Of a DNA stretch of 64,000 nt, positions 34,155-44,438 are shown piece after piece. Under the pieces are notes generated by a model. That model saw only the letters and a list, made by a program, of their open reading frames with translations, was not told where the DNA came from and ran no database searches. Origin of the DNA: Nitrospirota bacterium (GTDB taxonomy: Bacteria > Nitrospirota > Thermodesulfovibrionia > Thermodesulfovibrionales > Dissulfurispiraceae); NCBI GenBank assembly GCA_040752355.1, contig JBFMHE010000016.1, positions 1-64,000 of the forward strand, read 5' to 3'. Numbering within the stretch: the first letter of the stretch is position 1; each line of letters begins with the position of its first letter. The position numbers and the translations under genes are program-made.

Positions 34155-34442
34155 ATGAGCGGCATCCGATTTGAGTGGGATAAGCAGAAAAGTGTCTCGA
34201 ACAATACCAAGCACGGAGTCACCTTTGAAGAGGCGCAGACAGTGTTTGTCGACGAGAGTGCTTTACTGGTTCACGACCCTGACCATTCGGATAACGAGGA
34301 CCGGTTTATTCTTCTTGGCATGAGTGCTAAGTTCAGGATACTGGTTGTTTGTCATTGCTATCGCAAAGACAACGAAGTAATAAGAATCATTTCTGCTCGC
34401 AAAGCGACCCGCTCGGAGCAGAAACGCTACGGGGAAAGGTGA
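34155..34442 (+). CDS. brnT: BrnT-family toxin
   Basis: BrnT is a RelE-fold ribonuclease toxin. The 95-residue protein has the hallmark start IRFEWDKQKSVSNNTKHGVTFEEAQTVF and the C-terminal VIRIISARKATRSEQKRY. ATG 34155 has no ribosome binding site, and the promoter geometry suggests a leaderless message; an earlier in-frame ATG at 34119 lies inside the promoter. The antitoxin gene follows after five bases. GC content is lower than in the neighbouring housekeeping genes, as expected for a mobile module. Confidence 0.92.
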   Translation: MSGIRFEWDKQKSVSNNTKHGVTFEEAQTVFVDESALLVHDPDHSDNEDRFILLGMSAKFRILVVCHCYRKDNEVIRIISARKATRSEQKRYGER

Positions 34443-34447
34443 TTACC

Positions 34448-34663
34448 ATGAGAAAAGAATACGATTTTTCAAAGGCACAAAAAAACCCTTATGCCCGCAA
34501 GCTCAAGCGTCAAGTCACGCTCCGGATGGACGAAGACACCGTGGACTACTTCAAAACCCTCGCACAGGAACTCGGTGTCCCTTACCAAACGCTCATAAAC
34601 CTCTACCTGCGGGATTGCGCGGCCTCGCACAAGAAATTATCGTTGCAGTGGAAGCACGCGTAA
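34448..34663 (+). CDS. brnA: BrnA-family antitoxin
   Basis: The 71-residue ribbon-helix-helix protein neutralises BrnT and binds the operator. It has RKEYDFSKAQKNPYARKLKRQVTLRMDEDTVDYFKTLAQELGVPYQTLINLYLRD, where the beta strand (QVTLRM) and two helices are clear. Start ATG 34448 is five bases after the toxin stop with GGAAAGGTG upstream; a longer frame from 34349 overlaps the toxin and is rejected. Order toxin-antitoxin is normal for this family. Confidence 0.92.
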   Translation: MRKEYDFSKAQKNPYARKLKRQVTLRMDEDTVDYFKTLAQELGVPYQTLINLYLRDCAASHKKLSLQWKHA

Positions 34664-34707
34664 TCGATTGAAGCGATTTCGCGATAGCGGCGGGAACGCT
34701 GTATGCT

Positions 34708-35397
34708 CTAAACGTCCATCCACGTTCTCCCGGCCGTGCGCTCTACTTTCACCGTTTCTCTTCCCGGCTTCCACCGGTAGGTGAGATAGCAGTGGGTCCG
34801 GGGGTTCGAAAGCGCCTCCGGCCTGAATACGGCGGCATTGAAGCCGCCGGCATGGCGCGCCGACATGACGAGCAGCCCGTTCTGTCCCTGGTCGTGCAGG
34901 TATGCGCCGACGGCGTGCGTGAAGGCATAGCTGTTCTTATCGACGAGCCCGGGAAACTTCTTGTGCTTGCCCCGCAGGTCCACGAGCAGCCCTTTGAGGT
35001 GTACGAGAAAGACGCGGCGCTCGGCCTTCACCTCCTCGCTGAGAGCGGTCTGCATGCTGCCGACGAACCGCTTCCAGTGAAAGACCGTCTCATGGACCGT
35101 GGTGACGAGATCGCCGCTGCCGTACCACACGCCGAAGCGCGTGCCGTCGCTGAAGCGTGTCACGGGTCTGCCGTAGGAGGCGGCGCCCACCGCCGTTCCA
35201 TATCTGAAGGGCGCGGTGATGAGGGAGGACTGGTCGATCCTCTGTACCGAGGACTCCACGATAGCCTCTCCGTAGGCGCGCTCGGCAGGGCTGTCCGAGA
35301 GGTCGTCGAGGAGGTCCTCCGATACCCGTATGCTCGGGATAGTGCGGTAGACGTCGTCGTCGAAATCGACGATCTGCTCGAAAAGCCCCTTGTGCAC
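34708..35397 (-). CDS. RES-domain toxin (NAD-degrading type)
   Basis: RES toxins resemble ADP-ribosyltransferases and deplete NAD by phosphorolysis or hydrolysis. The 229-residue protein has the expected residues: Arg in VTRFSDGTRFGVWYGS, Glu in TTVHETVFHW, and Ser in the C-terminal half. The antitoxin gene is four bases upstream, and the whole module is convergent with brnTA. The RES domain covers about residues 60-215; the N-terminal 55 residues contact the antitoxin in related systems. Confidence 0.9.
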   Translation of the reverse strand: MHKGLFEQIVDFDDDVYRTIPSIRVSEDLLDDLSDSPAERAYGEAIVESSVQRIDQSSLITAPFRYGTAVGAASYGRPVTRFSDGTRFGVWYGSGDLVTTVHETVFHWKRFVGSMQTALSEEVKAERRVFLVHLKGLLVDLRGKHKKFPGLVDKNSYAFTHAVGAYLHDQGQNGLLVMSARHAGGFNAAVFRPEALSNPRTHCYLTYRWKPGRETVKVERTAGRTWMDV

Positions 35398-35401
35398 CTC
35401 G

Positions 35402-35818
35402 CTACTGTCCCCGCTGGAAGTCGAGATACCTTCTCACGATGAGCAGCCCCGTGAACCCCTCTTCCTTGATTACCTGCACCGGCGAGCGGCCGTCGAACGC
35501 CGCGTTCGGGGTGGTCGGCCAGCGGTAGGCGAGCTCACGGTTCTTGGGGAAGAGGATCCTCAGCGAGCGGTGGATCGCCAGCAGGTTGGCGACCCTGTCG
35601 AGGAGATCGCGCTGCTCTGCCAGGGGTTCGCCTTTCCGGTACCGGACGAGGGTCGTCCGGGAAGCCTCGGAGAGTCCCAGCAGGGCGGTCTGGTCCTGCG
35701 TGGAGAGCTTCCAGAGATCGAAAAGCGTGCAGATCATTTTCGCCAGGGCTGAACGGCCCTCCCTGCTGTGAGGATCTGCCTCGCGATGAAACTCCCCTGC
35801 AATCGCCGTCTTGCTCAT
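35402..35818 (-). CDS. Xre/MbcA/ParS-family antitoxin
   Basis: The 138-residue partner of the RES toxin has an Xre-like helix-turn-helix part (about 30-65) and the C-terminal toxin-binding DUF2384 domain with RVANLLAIHRSLRILFPKN, AYRWPTTPNAAFDGRSPVQVI. Start ATG 35818 with GGGAG upstream. A palindrome overlapping the promoter lies just before it, consistent with autoregulation. Confidence 0.9.
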   Translation of the reverse strand: MSKTAIAGEFHREADPHSREGRSALAKMICTLFDLWKLSTQDQTALLGLSEASRTTLVRYRKGEPLAEQRDLLDRVANLLAIHRSLRILFPKNRELAYRWPTTPNAAFDGRSPVQVIKEEGFTGLLIVRRYLDFQRGQ

Positions 35819-35836
35819 GGGCGGACTCCCTTTGCG

Positions 35837-35879
35837 TTATTGTTACTATTAATGTAACAATAACTGCACCCCCTGTCAA
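35837..35879 (-). promoter_or_regulatory. Promoter and operator of the RES toxin module
   Basis: On the minus strand TTGACA (35874-35879) and TACATT (35851-35856) are 17 bases apart. A perfect inverted repeat TTATTGTTAC-(7)-GTAACAATAA at 35837-35863 covers the -10 and is the likely antitoxin-binding site. Confidence 0.65.
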
Positions 35880-35896
35880 GGGGCGGGTACGACGAT

Positions 35897-36556
35897 CTAC
35901 GCGGCCTGGACCCTGCCGTCCTTGATCCGCACCACCCGGTCCGCCCGCGAGGCGAGGTCGCCATTATGCGTGATCATGACGACGGTGAGCCCCTTCCGGT
36001 TGAGGGTCCGCAGGAGCTCGAAGATCCGCTCGCTGTTCTCGGAGTCGAGGTTGCCCGTCGGCTCGTCGGCGAGCACCACCTCGGGGTCGTTCACCAGGGA
36101 GCGCGCGATCGCCACCCGCTGCATCTCGCCGCCGCTGAGCTGGTTCGGCGCATGGTGCATCCTTTCCTTGAGACCGACCATCTCGACAATCGACGCAATA
36201 CGGTCCCGCTGAACCGCGCGCCTGTTGAACAGCAGCGGCAAGGCGACGTTCTCGGCTACGGTAAGACCCGGTATGAGATAGAACTGCTGGAAGATGAACC
36301 CGATCTTCTTCCTGCGGAGCACCACGAGCTCGGACTCGGCCATATGCTCCACCTCGACGCCGTCGAACCGCACGCTGCCTGCCGTCGGCGTATCGAGACA
36401 GCCGAGGATATGGAGCAGCGTCGTCTTCCCCGCGCCCGAAGGACCGACGATCGAGAGGAGCTCGCCCTCTCGGATGTCGAGATCAACCCCCCTGAGGGCA
36501 TGCACCTCCTCTGCACCGCGCCGGTATACCTTTTCGACTTCCCGTAGCTGTATCAT
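35897..36556 (-). CDS. ABC transporter ATP-binding protein (MacB/LolD type)
   Basis: A 219-residue ATPase with GPSGAGKTT (Walker A), QLSGGEMQRVAIAR, VVLADEPTGNLDSE and a THNGDLASRADR switch. The TGNLD version of Walker B and the neighbouring FtsX-like permease are typical of the MacB/LolCDE (type VII) group, which moves molecules between the inner membrane and the periplasm. Start ATG 36556 overlaps the permease stop by four bases. Confidence 0.92.
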   Translation of the reverse strand: MIQLREVEKVYRRGAEEVHALRGVDLDIREGELLSIVGPSGAGKTTLLHILGCLDTPTAGSVRFDGVEVEHMAESELVVLRRKKIGFIFQQFYLIPGLTVAENVALPLLFNRRAVQRDRIASIVEMVGLKERMHHAPNQLSGGEMQRVAIARSLVNDPEVVLADEPTGNLDSENSERIFELLRTLNRKGLTVVMITHNGDLASRADRVVRIKDGRVQAA

Positions 36557-37719
36557 CCCTTTATCGCCTCTATCGGATTGATGGTTGACGCCTTCCACGC
36601 GGGATAGATCCCCGAGAGCAGGCCTATAATGACGGTGAAGGCGAGGCTCGCCGCGGCCAGCGCCGGCTCGAAGCTCACGACATCGCCGCTCGGCACATAG
36701 GGCATGAAGGCCCGCACGAAAGTCTCTATGATATCGTTCCCGATGCCGGCCATGACTACGCCGATAATGCCGCCGACCAGGGTCAGCCCCGTGGTCTCGA
36801 GCAGGACGATCCTGAAGATGTCCCCGCGCGAAGCCCCGATGGCGCGCATCATGCCGATCTCCTGCGTGCGCTCGAAGACGGCCATGAGGATGGAGTTCAT
36901 CACCCCGACCGCGCTGATGAAGATCGCGATAAGGGCGATCGAGAGGCTCAGCACCTTTGCAGAGGCGGCGAGGTTCCCGATGCTGTTCATGACCTGGTTC
37001 ATCGTTATGATCTGTATGCCCGGCACTTTCTCGTTGAGCTGGTCGATGATCGCCGCCATCGCCTCGGGCTTCTCCACCTTCACGCCGATCGCCGTCGCTC
37101 CCGAAGGCTTCTTGAGCAGCTCCTGCGCCTTGCTGATGGACATATAAATGAACGCATCGTCCTGGCTGCCGGTCTTCTTCACGATGCCCGCAACCCTGAA
37201 GGTCGTGTTCACCTGGGGATACGTGATGCTGTCTCCCTTTTTGATCGACGCATGGCCGGCCACTTCCGCTCCCAGGAGGATTTCATTGTCCGACGCCGGC
37301 ACGCTGCCGTCGATCTCCCACGACGGCTTGAGCGCCCGGAGCGCCGCCATCTCGACCCCGTAAATAAGATCGATCTTCCCCTGCTCCGGGTTGGGGAGCT
37401 GGGCCACGAGGATCGGGGTCATCAGCCCGATCCCCTCCTGCCGCTTCAGTATGTCCATTACCGACGTGTCGAGGAACTTGGGAATGATCGAGCCGTGGAG
37501 GACGAGCGACGCCACCTCATGGGCGCACCCCGAGGGCACTACCATGAAATGGATGCCGGTCCGCGCGAGCTCCCGGGAGAGGCCCTTGTCGAACCCCTTG
37601 TTGAACGAGAGGATCGAGAAGAGCACCGCCACCGAGGCGGCGATGCCGAAGAGCGTCAATATGCTCCGCGTCCGGTGGCGCGCGAGGTTCTTAACCGCCA
37701 GCCTGATGAAGCCCGTCAT
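36553..37719 (-). CDS. ABC transporter permease, FtsX-like (MacB type)
   Basis: A 388-residue permease with one membrane segment at the start (about 20-40, ILTLFGIAASVAVLFSIL), a periplasmic MacB-PCD domain, and three C-terminal segments with FERTQEIGMMRAIGASRGDIFRIVLLE, the FtsX hallmark. Start ATG 37719 overlaps the stop of the lipoprotein gene (ATGA); the open frame extends farther upstream but is then a shadow of that gene. No outer-membrane or adaptor partner is adjacent other than the lipoprotein. Confidence 0.92.
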   Translation of the reverse strand: MTGFIRLAVKNLARHRTRSILTLFGIAASVAVLFSILSFNKGFDKGLSRELARTGIHFMVVPSGCAHEVASLVLHGSIIPKFLDTSVMDILKRQEGIGLMTPILVAQLPNPEQGKIDLIYGVEMAALRALKPSWEIDGSVPASDNEILLGAEVAGHASIKKGDSITYPQVNTTFRVAGIVKKTGSQDDAFIYMSISKAQELLKKPSGATAIGVKVEKPEAMAAIIDQLNEKVPGIQIITMNQVMNSIGNLAASAKVLSLSIALIAIFISAVGVMNSILMAVFERTQEIGMMRAIGASRGDIFRIVLLETTGLTLVGGIIGVVMAGIGNDIIETFVRAFMPYVPSGDVVSFEPALAAASLAFTVIIGLLSGIYPAWKASTINPIEAIKG

Positions 37720-38072
37720 TTCACTTCGACTCCGCGGGCGACGATCTGGTAGCCTTCGGGACCTGCGACGACGACGCCCGTAACCCGCGCCTTCTTCCCC
37801 ATGCGGGAAGGGAGCGCGAAGTTGTTCGGCGCCAGGTTTATGAAGACCTGGCCGGTCGCGTCCTGGAGAAAGAACCAGCAGCCGTTCGACTGGCACTGCG
37901 AGATGATCTTCCCCTCGAGGGTCACCTGCCGCCCCTGGAGCTCCGGTTTGAGGATGATGTCCTTGACCATGACCGTGGGCGAGCTGCTGTCGACCCCGAG
38001 GCCGTATTTTTCGGCGCTGCACCCGGTAGCGAGCAGCATCACCAGGACGAGCGCCGCCATTCCTTTACCCAT
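37716..38072 (-). CDS. OB-fold lipoprotein
   Basis: The 118-residue protein has a lipoprotein signal (LVMLLATGCSAEK, Cys at about 18). A small domain follows with VTLEGKIISQCQSNGCWFFLQDATGQVFINL, which fits the OB fold seen in DUF4920-like and cytochrome-associated proteins; two cysteines in this motif could form a disulfide. It is first in the operon with the ABC exporter. It may be the periplasmic partner of the exporter, which is inference from context. Confidence 0.8.
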   Translation of the reverse strand: MGKGMAALVLVMLLATGCSAEKYGLGVDSSSPTVMVKDIILKPELQGRQVTLEGKIISQCQSNGCWFFLQDATGQVFINLAPNNFALPSRMGKKARVTGVVVAGPEGYQIVARGVEVK

Positions 38073-38147
38073 AGTACCTCCCCATGAATACTCGTGTTTG
38101 CTCTATTGTACGTCTGACTTATGAATAAATTATGAAGGGACCTTTCG

Positions 38148-38189
38148 ACAATAGAAAAGGAGCAGATAGCTCTGCTCCTTTTCTATTGT
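38148..38189. terminator. Perfect 19-bp palindrome between atpC and the exporter operon
   Basis: The arms ACAATAGAAAAGGAGCAGA (38148-38166) and its exact complement (38171-38189) flank the loop TAGC. On the minus strand it comes 38 bases after atpC, as expected for a transcription end. No U-run follows; the A-rich and U-rich parts are within the stem. It is placed so that it would separate the ATP synthase operon from the lipoprotein-ABC operon downstream. Confidence 0.65.
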
Positions 38190-38227
38190 TCTCCTCTCGG
38201 GAATCGGCGGGATATCGGAACGCGCTG

Positions 38228-38638
38228 TTAGGCTCTTCCCCTCCGCTCCGCGACCTGTATCCTGATCGTCGCACGCTCGAGCGCTGCCTCGGCACGGGCG
38301 AAATCGATCTTCTCGGCCTGCTTGAGCCGCTCTTCGGCGCGCTTCCTGGCAGCGATCGCCCGCTCCACGTCGATGCTTTCCGCCTTCTCCGCGCTGTCGG
38401 CCAGAACGACCACCTTGTCGGCGGAGACTTCGGCATACCCCGAGCTCACGAAGATGTACTCCGTGGAGCTCCCCTTCTTCACGGCCAGCATGCCGATCCT
38501 GAGCGTCGTAATGAACGGGACATGCCCCGGCAGTATCCCGAACTCGCCCTCGCTGCCGGCCGCGGTGATTTCATCCACATCGCCGCTCATCACGAGCCCG
38601 TGCGGTGTAACAATGTCCAGTCTTAATGTAGTGTCCAT
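38228..38638 (-). CDS. atpC: ATP synthase epsilon subunit
   Basis: The 136-residue subunit has LDIVTPHGLVMSGDVDEI, GEFGILPGHVPFITTLRIG and the C-terminal helical hairpin (AIAARKRAEERLKQAEKIDFARAEAALERATIRI-like). It is the last gene of the F1 operon, 109 bases after atpD; that gap is filled with a GCGTTATAGCG-type repeat. Confidence 0.94.
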   Translation of the reverse strand: MDTTLRLDIVTPHGLVMSGDVDEITAAGSEGEFGILPGHVPFITTLRIGMLAVKKGSSTEYIFVSSGYAEVSADKVVVLADSAEKAESIDVERAIAARKRAEERLKQAEKIDFARAEAALERATIRIQVAERRGRA

Positions 38639-38644
38639 TCCCAG

Positions 38645-38746
38645 CTCCTGTTATAGCGTTTGTCGCGTTCATCGCGTACAGCGTTCATCACGGTTATTTA
38701 TCATCACTACGCTATAACGCTATAAACGCTGAACGCTATACCGCGA
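38645..38746. repeat. GCGTTATAGCG-type repeat island between atpD and atpC
   Basis: The segment contains ttatagcgtttgtcgcgttc, then atcgcgtacagcgttcatca, and then the inverted form cgctataacgctataaacg. It fills nearly the whole space between two co-transcribed genes. The same words are at 40186-40310 and 50466-50642, and a short piece is at 4885-4912. Confidence 0.85.
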
Positions 38747-38747
38747 A

Positions 38748-40310
<1,563 letters not shown>

Positions 40311-41183
40311 TCATTGCTTCAATGCCTCGACGCCGCCCACGATATCCATGAGCTCTTTCGTAATCGACGCCTGCCGCGCCTTGTTGTACTGCAGGGTAAG
40401 GGCTGCGATCATATCGTCGGCGGCCTTCGTCGCATTCTCCATAGAGGTCATCCGTGCAGCCTCTTCGGAAGCCTGGGATTCGAGGAGCGCCCGGAACACC
40501 TGTATCTCGAGGTTCTTCGGCAGCAGCATATCGAAGATAGTCTGCTGCGAGGGCTCGTACAGGAAGTCCGCCGCTTCCTCCGGGGCCGCAGCACCCTCGG
40601 CGGAGACGGGTGCAAGGGGCAGCAGGCGCGCTACCGACACCTTCTGCACCAGCGCCGACTTGAACTCGTTGTAGACGAGATACACCTCGTCGCAGCGCTC
40701 ATTGATGTATTCCTCAATGATGTTCTGGGTGATTTCCTTGGCATTCAGGTAGGAGATCCGCCCTGAAATGCCGGTCCAGGACTGCCGCAAGGCAATGTTT
40801 CTCCGCTTGAAGAGGTCGGTCCCTTTCTTGCCGATAGCGCTGACGCTCACCGCAGCCCCGTCGGCCCGCAGCTCCTTGATGAGCCTGAGAGCAGCCTTCA
40901 TGATGTTGGTGTTGAAGGCGCCGCAGAGACCTTTGTCGCTCGTCAGGACCAGGACCTCGACACTCTTCCTGAGACGCACCTCGAGAAGGGGATGGCCTGT
41001 CTCGACGGTCTTCGCGAGGCCGGAAAGCACCGCGTTCATCTTGTCGGCATACGGCCGCAGCTCGATGATCCTCGTCTGCGCCTTCCTGAATTTGGCTGCG
41101 GCAACCATCTTCATGGCCTTGGTGATCTGCTTCGTGCTCTTGACCGAGCCGATTCTCTTTCGTATCTCTTTTAACCCAGGCAT
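40311..41183 (-). CDS. atpG: ATP synthase gamma subunit
   Basis: The 290-residue rotor shaft of F1. It opens MPGLKEIRKRIGSVKSTKQITKAMKMVAAAKFRKAQ and ends with the matching helix TRM-like ARMTSMENATKAADDMIAALTLQYNKARQASITKELMDIVGG. GLCGAFNTNI is also typical. It lies 20 bases after atpA. Confidence 0.96.
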   Translation of the reverse strand: MPGLKEIRKRIGSVKSTKQITKAMKMVAAAKFRKAQTRIIELRPYADKMNAVLSGLAKTVETGHPLLEVRLRKSVEVLVLTSDKGLCGAFNTNIMKAALRLIKELRADGAAVSVSAIGKKGTDLFKRRNIALRQSWTGISGRISYLNAKEITQNIIEEYINERCDEVYLVYNEFKSALVQKVSVARLLPLAPVSAEGAAAPEEAADFLYEPSQQTIFDMLLPKNLEIQVFRALLESQASEEAARMTSMENATKAADDMIAALTLQYNKARQASITKELMDIVGGVEALKQ

Positions 41184-41203
41184 GTGGTCTCCCCTTTACC
41201 CGT

Positions 41204-42712
41204 TTATACGATAAAGCTCTTCTTGAACTCGGTAACGGCGGCGGTGAGCTTCTCTTTCATCGTGTCGTCGATCGCCTTCTTCTCTCTCAGCTCGTTCCTC
41301 ACGTCCGTCTTCCTGTCCTTCATGAAGCTGTAGAACTCGGCCTCGAATTTCTTCAACGCATCGACCGGGATATCGTCGAGATGCCCCTGGGAGCCGGCGA
41401 AGAGTATCGCTACCTGGTCCTCGACCGGGAGCGGCACATACTGGTCCTGCTTGAGGATTTCGACCATCCGTTTTCCTCTCTCGATCTGGGCCAGCGTCGA
41501 CTTGTCGAGGTCGGAGCCGAACTGCGCGAAGGCGGCGAGCTCCCTGAACTGCGCGAGGTCGAGCCTGAGGGTACCGGCGACCTGCTTCATCGCCTTGGTC
41601 TGGGCCGCGCTGCCGACCCGGCTGACCGACAGGCCGACGTTGACGGCCGGCCGTACGCCCGCATAGAAGAGGTCGGGCTCGAGATAGATCTGGCCGTCGG
41701 TGATCGAGATGACGTTCGTCGGGATATAGGCGGAGACGTCGCCGGCCTGCGTCTCGATGATCGGGAGCGCCGTCAGCGAGCCGCCGCCGAGCTCGTCGCT
41801 CAGCTTCGCCGCCCGCTCGAGCAGTCTCGAGTGGAGGTAGAAGACGTCGCCGGGGAACGCCTCGCGTCCGGGAGGACGCCTCAGGATGAGCGACAGCTGG
41901 CGGTAAGCGGTAGCCTGCTTGCTCAGGTCGTCATAGATGATCAGGGCATGCTTCCCGTTATCCCTGAAGTATTCGCCGATGGCGCATCCCGTATAAGGGG
42001 CTATATACTGGAGCGGCGCCGGCTCGCTCGCCGTTGCCGAGACGACGATGGTGTGGTCCATGGCGCCATGCTCTTCGAGGGTCTTGACCACGCGGGCGAC
42101 GCTCGCCCTCTTCTGTCCGACGGCGACGTAGATGCAGACGACGCCGCTGCCCTTCTGGTTGATGATCGCATCGATCGCGATCGCGGTCTTCCCGGTCTGG
42201 CGGTCGCCGATGATAAGCTCTCGCTGGCCCCTGCCGACCGGGATCATGGCGTCGATGGCCTTGACGCCCGTCTGGAGGGGCTCCCTGACCGGCTGCCGGT
42301 CGACGATACCGGGGGCGACGACATCGACGATCCTGCTCGTCTTGGCGGCGATCGGGCCCTTGCCGTCGATCGGCTGGCCGATAGCATTGACGACCCTGCC
42401 GATCATCTCTTCGCCTGCGGGAACCGACATGATCTTGCCGGTCCTCTTGGCGACATCGCCCTCTTTGATCGCCGTGTCCTCGCCGAAGAGGACCGCGCCG
42501 ACCGTGTCTTCCTCGAGGTTGAGCGCCATGCCGAAGACATTGTTGGGGAACTCGAGAAGCTCCGACGCCATGCAGTTTTCGAGTCCGTAAATCCGGGCGA
42601 TACCGTCGCCGACGCCGGTGACGACCCCCACCTCGCTGACATCGACGCGCTTCTCGAAATCGGTGATCTGCTTTTTCAGGTACTCACTAATCTCGTCTAC
42701 TTTGATTTCCAT
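41204..42712 (-). CDS. atpA: ATP synthase alpha subunit
   Basis: The 502-residue non-catalytic nucleotide-binding subunit, with [15 protein letters not shown] (Walker A), [49 protein letters not shown], and the C-terminal [17 protein letters not shown]. Length is normal. It starts four bases after atpH. Confidence 0.97.
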   Translation of the reverse strand: MEIKVDEISEYLKKQITDFEKRVDVSEVGVVTGVGDGIARIYGLENCMASELLEFPNNVFGMALNLEEDTVGAVLFGEDTAIKEGDVAKRTGKIMSVPAGEEMIGRVVNAIGQPIDGKGPIAAKTSRIVDVVAPGIVDRQPVREPLQTGVKAIDAMIPVGRGQRELIIGDRQTGKTAIAIDAIINQKGSGVVCIYVAVGQKRASVARVVKTLEEHGAMDHTIVVSATASEPAPLQYIAPYTGCAIGEYFRDNGKHALIIYDDLSKQATAYRQLSLILRRPPGREAFPGDVFYLHSRLLERAAKLSDELGGGSLTALPIIETQAGDVSAYIPTNVISITDGQIYLEPDLFYAGVRPAVNVGLSVSRVGSAAQTKAMKQVAGTLRLDLAQFRELAAFAQFGSDLDKSTLAQIERGKRMVEILKQDQYVPLPVEDQVAILFAGSQGHLDDIPVDALKKFEAEFYSFMKDRKTDVRNELREKKAIDDTMKEKLTAAVTEFKKSFIV

Positions 42713-42716
42713 GCGT

Positions 42717-43256
42717 TCACCCCTTTATGAGCTTATCTTTCAAAAGCCCCAACTGGCCTTTTATACTGCTGTCGTACATGGTGCTGCCCACTTTTATCCT
42801 GACGCCGCCCAGGAGCGCGGGATCGACGACGAACTCGAGGTCGATATCCCTTCCGGTCACCTTCTTGAGCGACCCGGCCAGCTGCGTCTCATACTCTCTG
42901 CTCAACGGGACCGGCGAGGTCACCACCGCCCTGGAGCGTTTCTTCATCTCGAGATACTGGGCGACGATCGCGTTGAGGATCTCCGGGAGGGCGCCCAGGG
43001 CGTTGATCCGGAGGAGGTACTGGAGATACCGGCCCGTCTTCTCGGACATCGTGAGCTTCCGGCTGAGGTACGCAATGACCTGCCTGCTCTCGTCCTCGCT
43101 GAAGAGAGGGCTTACGAGGAGGTTCCTGAACCGCTTATCCTTTTCCATCAGGCCGGCTATCGCCTGCAGCTGCTCGATCCCCTGGGGAACCTCGCTCAGG
43201 TCGACAGTGCTCAAGAATTGACGCGCGTATTTTTTGACACCCTTTACCTTTTTCAA
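42717..43256 (-). CDS. atpH: ATP synthase delta subunit
   Basis: The 179-residue stator subunit at the top of F1. It begins [23 protein letters not shown] and ends with [36 protein letters not shown]-like sequence, the OSCP signature. The start overlaps the atpF stop by four bases. Confidence 0.94.
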   Translation of the reverse strand: MKKVKGVKKYARQFLSTVDLSEVPQGIEQLQAIAGLMEKDKRFRNLLVSPLFSEDESRQVIAYLSRKLTMSEKTGRYLQYLLRINALGALPEILNAIVAQYLEMKKRSRAVVTSPVPLSREYETQLAGSLKKVTGRDIDLEFVVDPALLGGVRIKVGSTMYDSSIKGQLGLLKDKLIKG

Positions 43257-43876
43257 TTTTTACCCTCTATCAATTTAAGAGATTCCTGCAGGAGCCTGTC
43301 CTGGTCCTCTTTGGTCATCGTGGCCTTGATCTTCTCTTCGGCAAGCTGCATGGCGGCATCCACCGCCTCCGCCTTGATCACATCCTTCGCCCGCTTCACC
43401 TCGTAATCGATATTGGTCTTTGCCTGCTCCAGTATCTTTTCCTTGAGCCGTTCTCCCTCTTCGATAAGCCGCTGCTTCTCCCTCTCGCCGGAGCCTGCAG
43501 CAGCAGCCTTGATCTCCTCGATCTCCTTGTCCTTCAGCCTGAGCCGCTCCTCGACATCGGCGAGCGCCTTCCGCGCAAGCTCCTTCGCCTCCTGCGCCTC
43601 GGTGATGCTCTTTTCAATCAGCTCCCGCCGGCTCCGGAGATAGTCCTTCAGCGGCTTGCCGGCGAATTTCACGAGGATAAAGACGAGGACGCCGAAGTTG
43701 AGCAGCCGCCAGACCCACTCCATCGGCGTGCCCCAGCCCCCGTGGTGCGCCCCCCCGCTAGCAGCGAGCGCGTTGGTGTAAAGGGCGGATTGCATAAGGC
43801 AGACTGCGAGCAGGTGGAGCCCGGCTTTCCGGAGTTTAGAATGGGGAGCTTGGGGTTTGGAATTTGTCATCTTCAT
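43253..43876 (-). CDS. atpF: ATP synthase b subunit
   Basis: The 207-residue stator stalk subunit. One membrane segment (about 54-72, WRLLNFGVLVFILVKFAGKPL) is followed by a long charged coiled coil. Ahead of it is an N-terminal extension of about 45 residues with a signal-like stretch (AGLHLLAVCLMQSALYTNALA). The first 17 codons (MTNSKPQAPHSKLRK) read like an intergenic repeat (ttccaaaccccaagctcccc) drawn into the gene. Starts at 43876 and two codons later are equally likely. It overlaps b' by four bases. Confidence 0.92.
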   Translation of the reverse strand: MKMTNSKPQAPHSKLRKAGLHLLAVCLMQSALYTNALAASGGAHHGGWGTPMEWVWRLLNFGVLVFILVKFAGKPLKDYLRSRRELIEKSITEAQEAKELARKALADVEERLRLKDKEIEEIKAAAAGSGEREKQRLIEEGERLKEKILEQAKTNIDYEVKRAKDVIKAEAVDAAMQLAEEKIKATMTKEDQDRLLQESLKLIEGKN

Positions 43877-44298
43877 GCTGCTTTCACCAGCTTTCTCACG
43901 ATCTCTTCCGAGAATTTATCGATATCGCCTCTGAGCGCGGCCCTCGCCTTTTCAGCCTCGGCCTGGAGCTCTTTCCTCGCCTGTTCGATCATTCCCACGG
44001 CATGCGCCTCGGCCTTCGAGAGCGTCTCCTTCTGCACCGCCTGCCCTTCCTCCCGCACCGCAGCATACGCCTCTTTGGCCTTGTTCTTCGCTGCGAGCAG
44101 CTCTGCGTTCATTGTCGCGACCGCCTCGTCCTTCCGGGCCGACATGGCCTTCGCTTCGTCGAGGGCGCCGACGGTGGCGACTTCGCGTTCTTTGAAAACT
44201 TTGGCGAGGGGAGTGAAAAGGATTCTATTAAGGATGATCAGCAAGACGATAAAATTGGCAAGGAGAACTAAAAAAGGGACTAGTTTGAAATCTAGCAT
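43873..44298 (-). CDS. atpF': ATP synthase b' subunit
   Basis: The 141-residue second stalk subunit: membrane segment at residues 8-26 (PFLVLLANFIVLLIILNRILFTPLAKVFKERE), then a coiled coil (about 30-140). Distinct b and b' genes are seen in phototrophs and in Nitrospirota and deltaproteobacteria, whereas E. coli has one b. ATG 44298 (MLDFKLVPFLVLL) has GGAGAGG upstream. It is first in the operon; the a and c subunit genes are not here. Confidence 0.93.
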   Translation of the reverse strand: MLDFKLVPFLVLLANFIVLLIILNRILFTPLAKVFKEREVATVGALDEAKAMSARKDEAVATMNAELLAAKNKAKEAYAAVREEGQAVQKETLSKAEAHAVGMIEQARKELQAEAEKARAALRGDIDKFSEEIVRKLVKAA

Positions 44299-44337
44299 AT
44301 CCTCTCCTTCATCTACAATTTTATGACATCGAATTTC

Positions 44338-44368
44338 ACGATACCATACGCACACGCACCTTTGTCAA
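44338..44368 (-). promoter_or_regulatory. Candidate promoter of the F1 ATP synthase operon
   Basis: On the minus strand a perfect TTGACA (44363-44368) is 19 bases from TATCGT (44338-44343), which has TGG before it as an extended -10. The spacing is longer than ideal. The leader would be about 35 bases. Confidence 0.4.
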
Positions 44369-44438
44369 GAATTCGGCGATTATAATTTCTTATAACAACT
44401 TAGGTGAAAATTATACCTGTGTCATCGGCGCCCGGCCG

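Noticed and set aside
37720-38022. Longer start for the FtsX-like permease
   Set aside because: The first 101 codons are an out-of-frame reading of the lipoprotein gene, and the ATGA overlap gives a better start.
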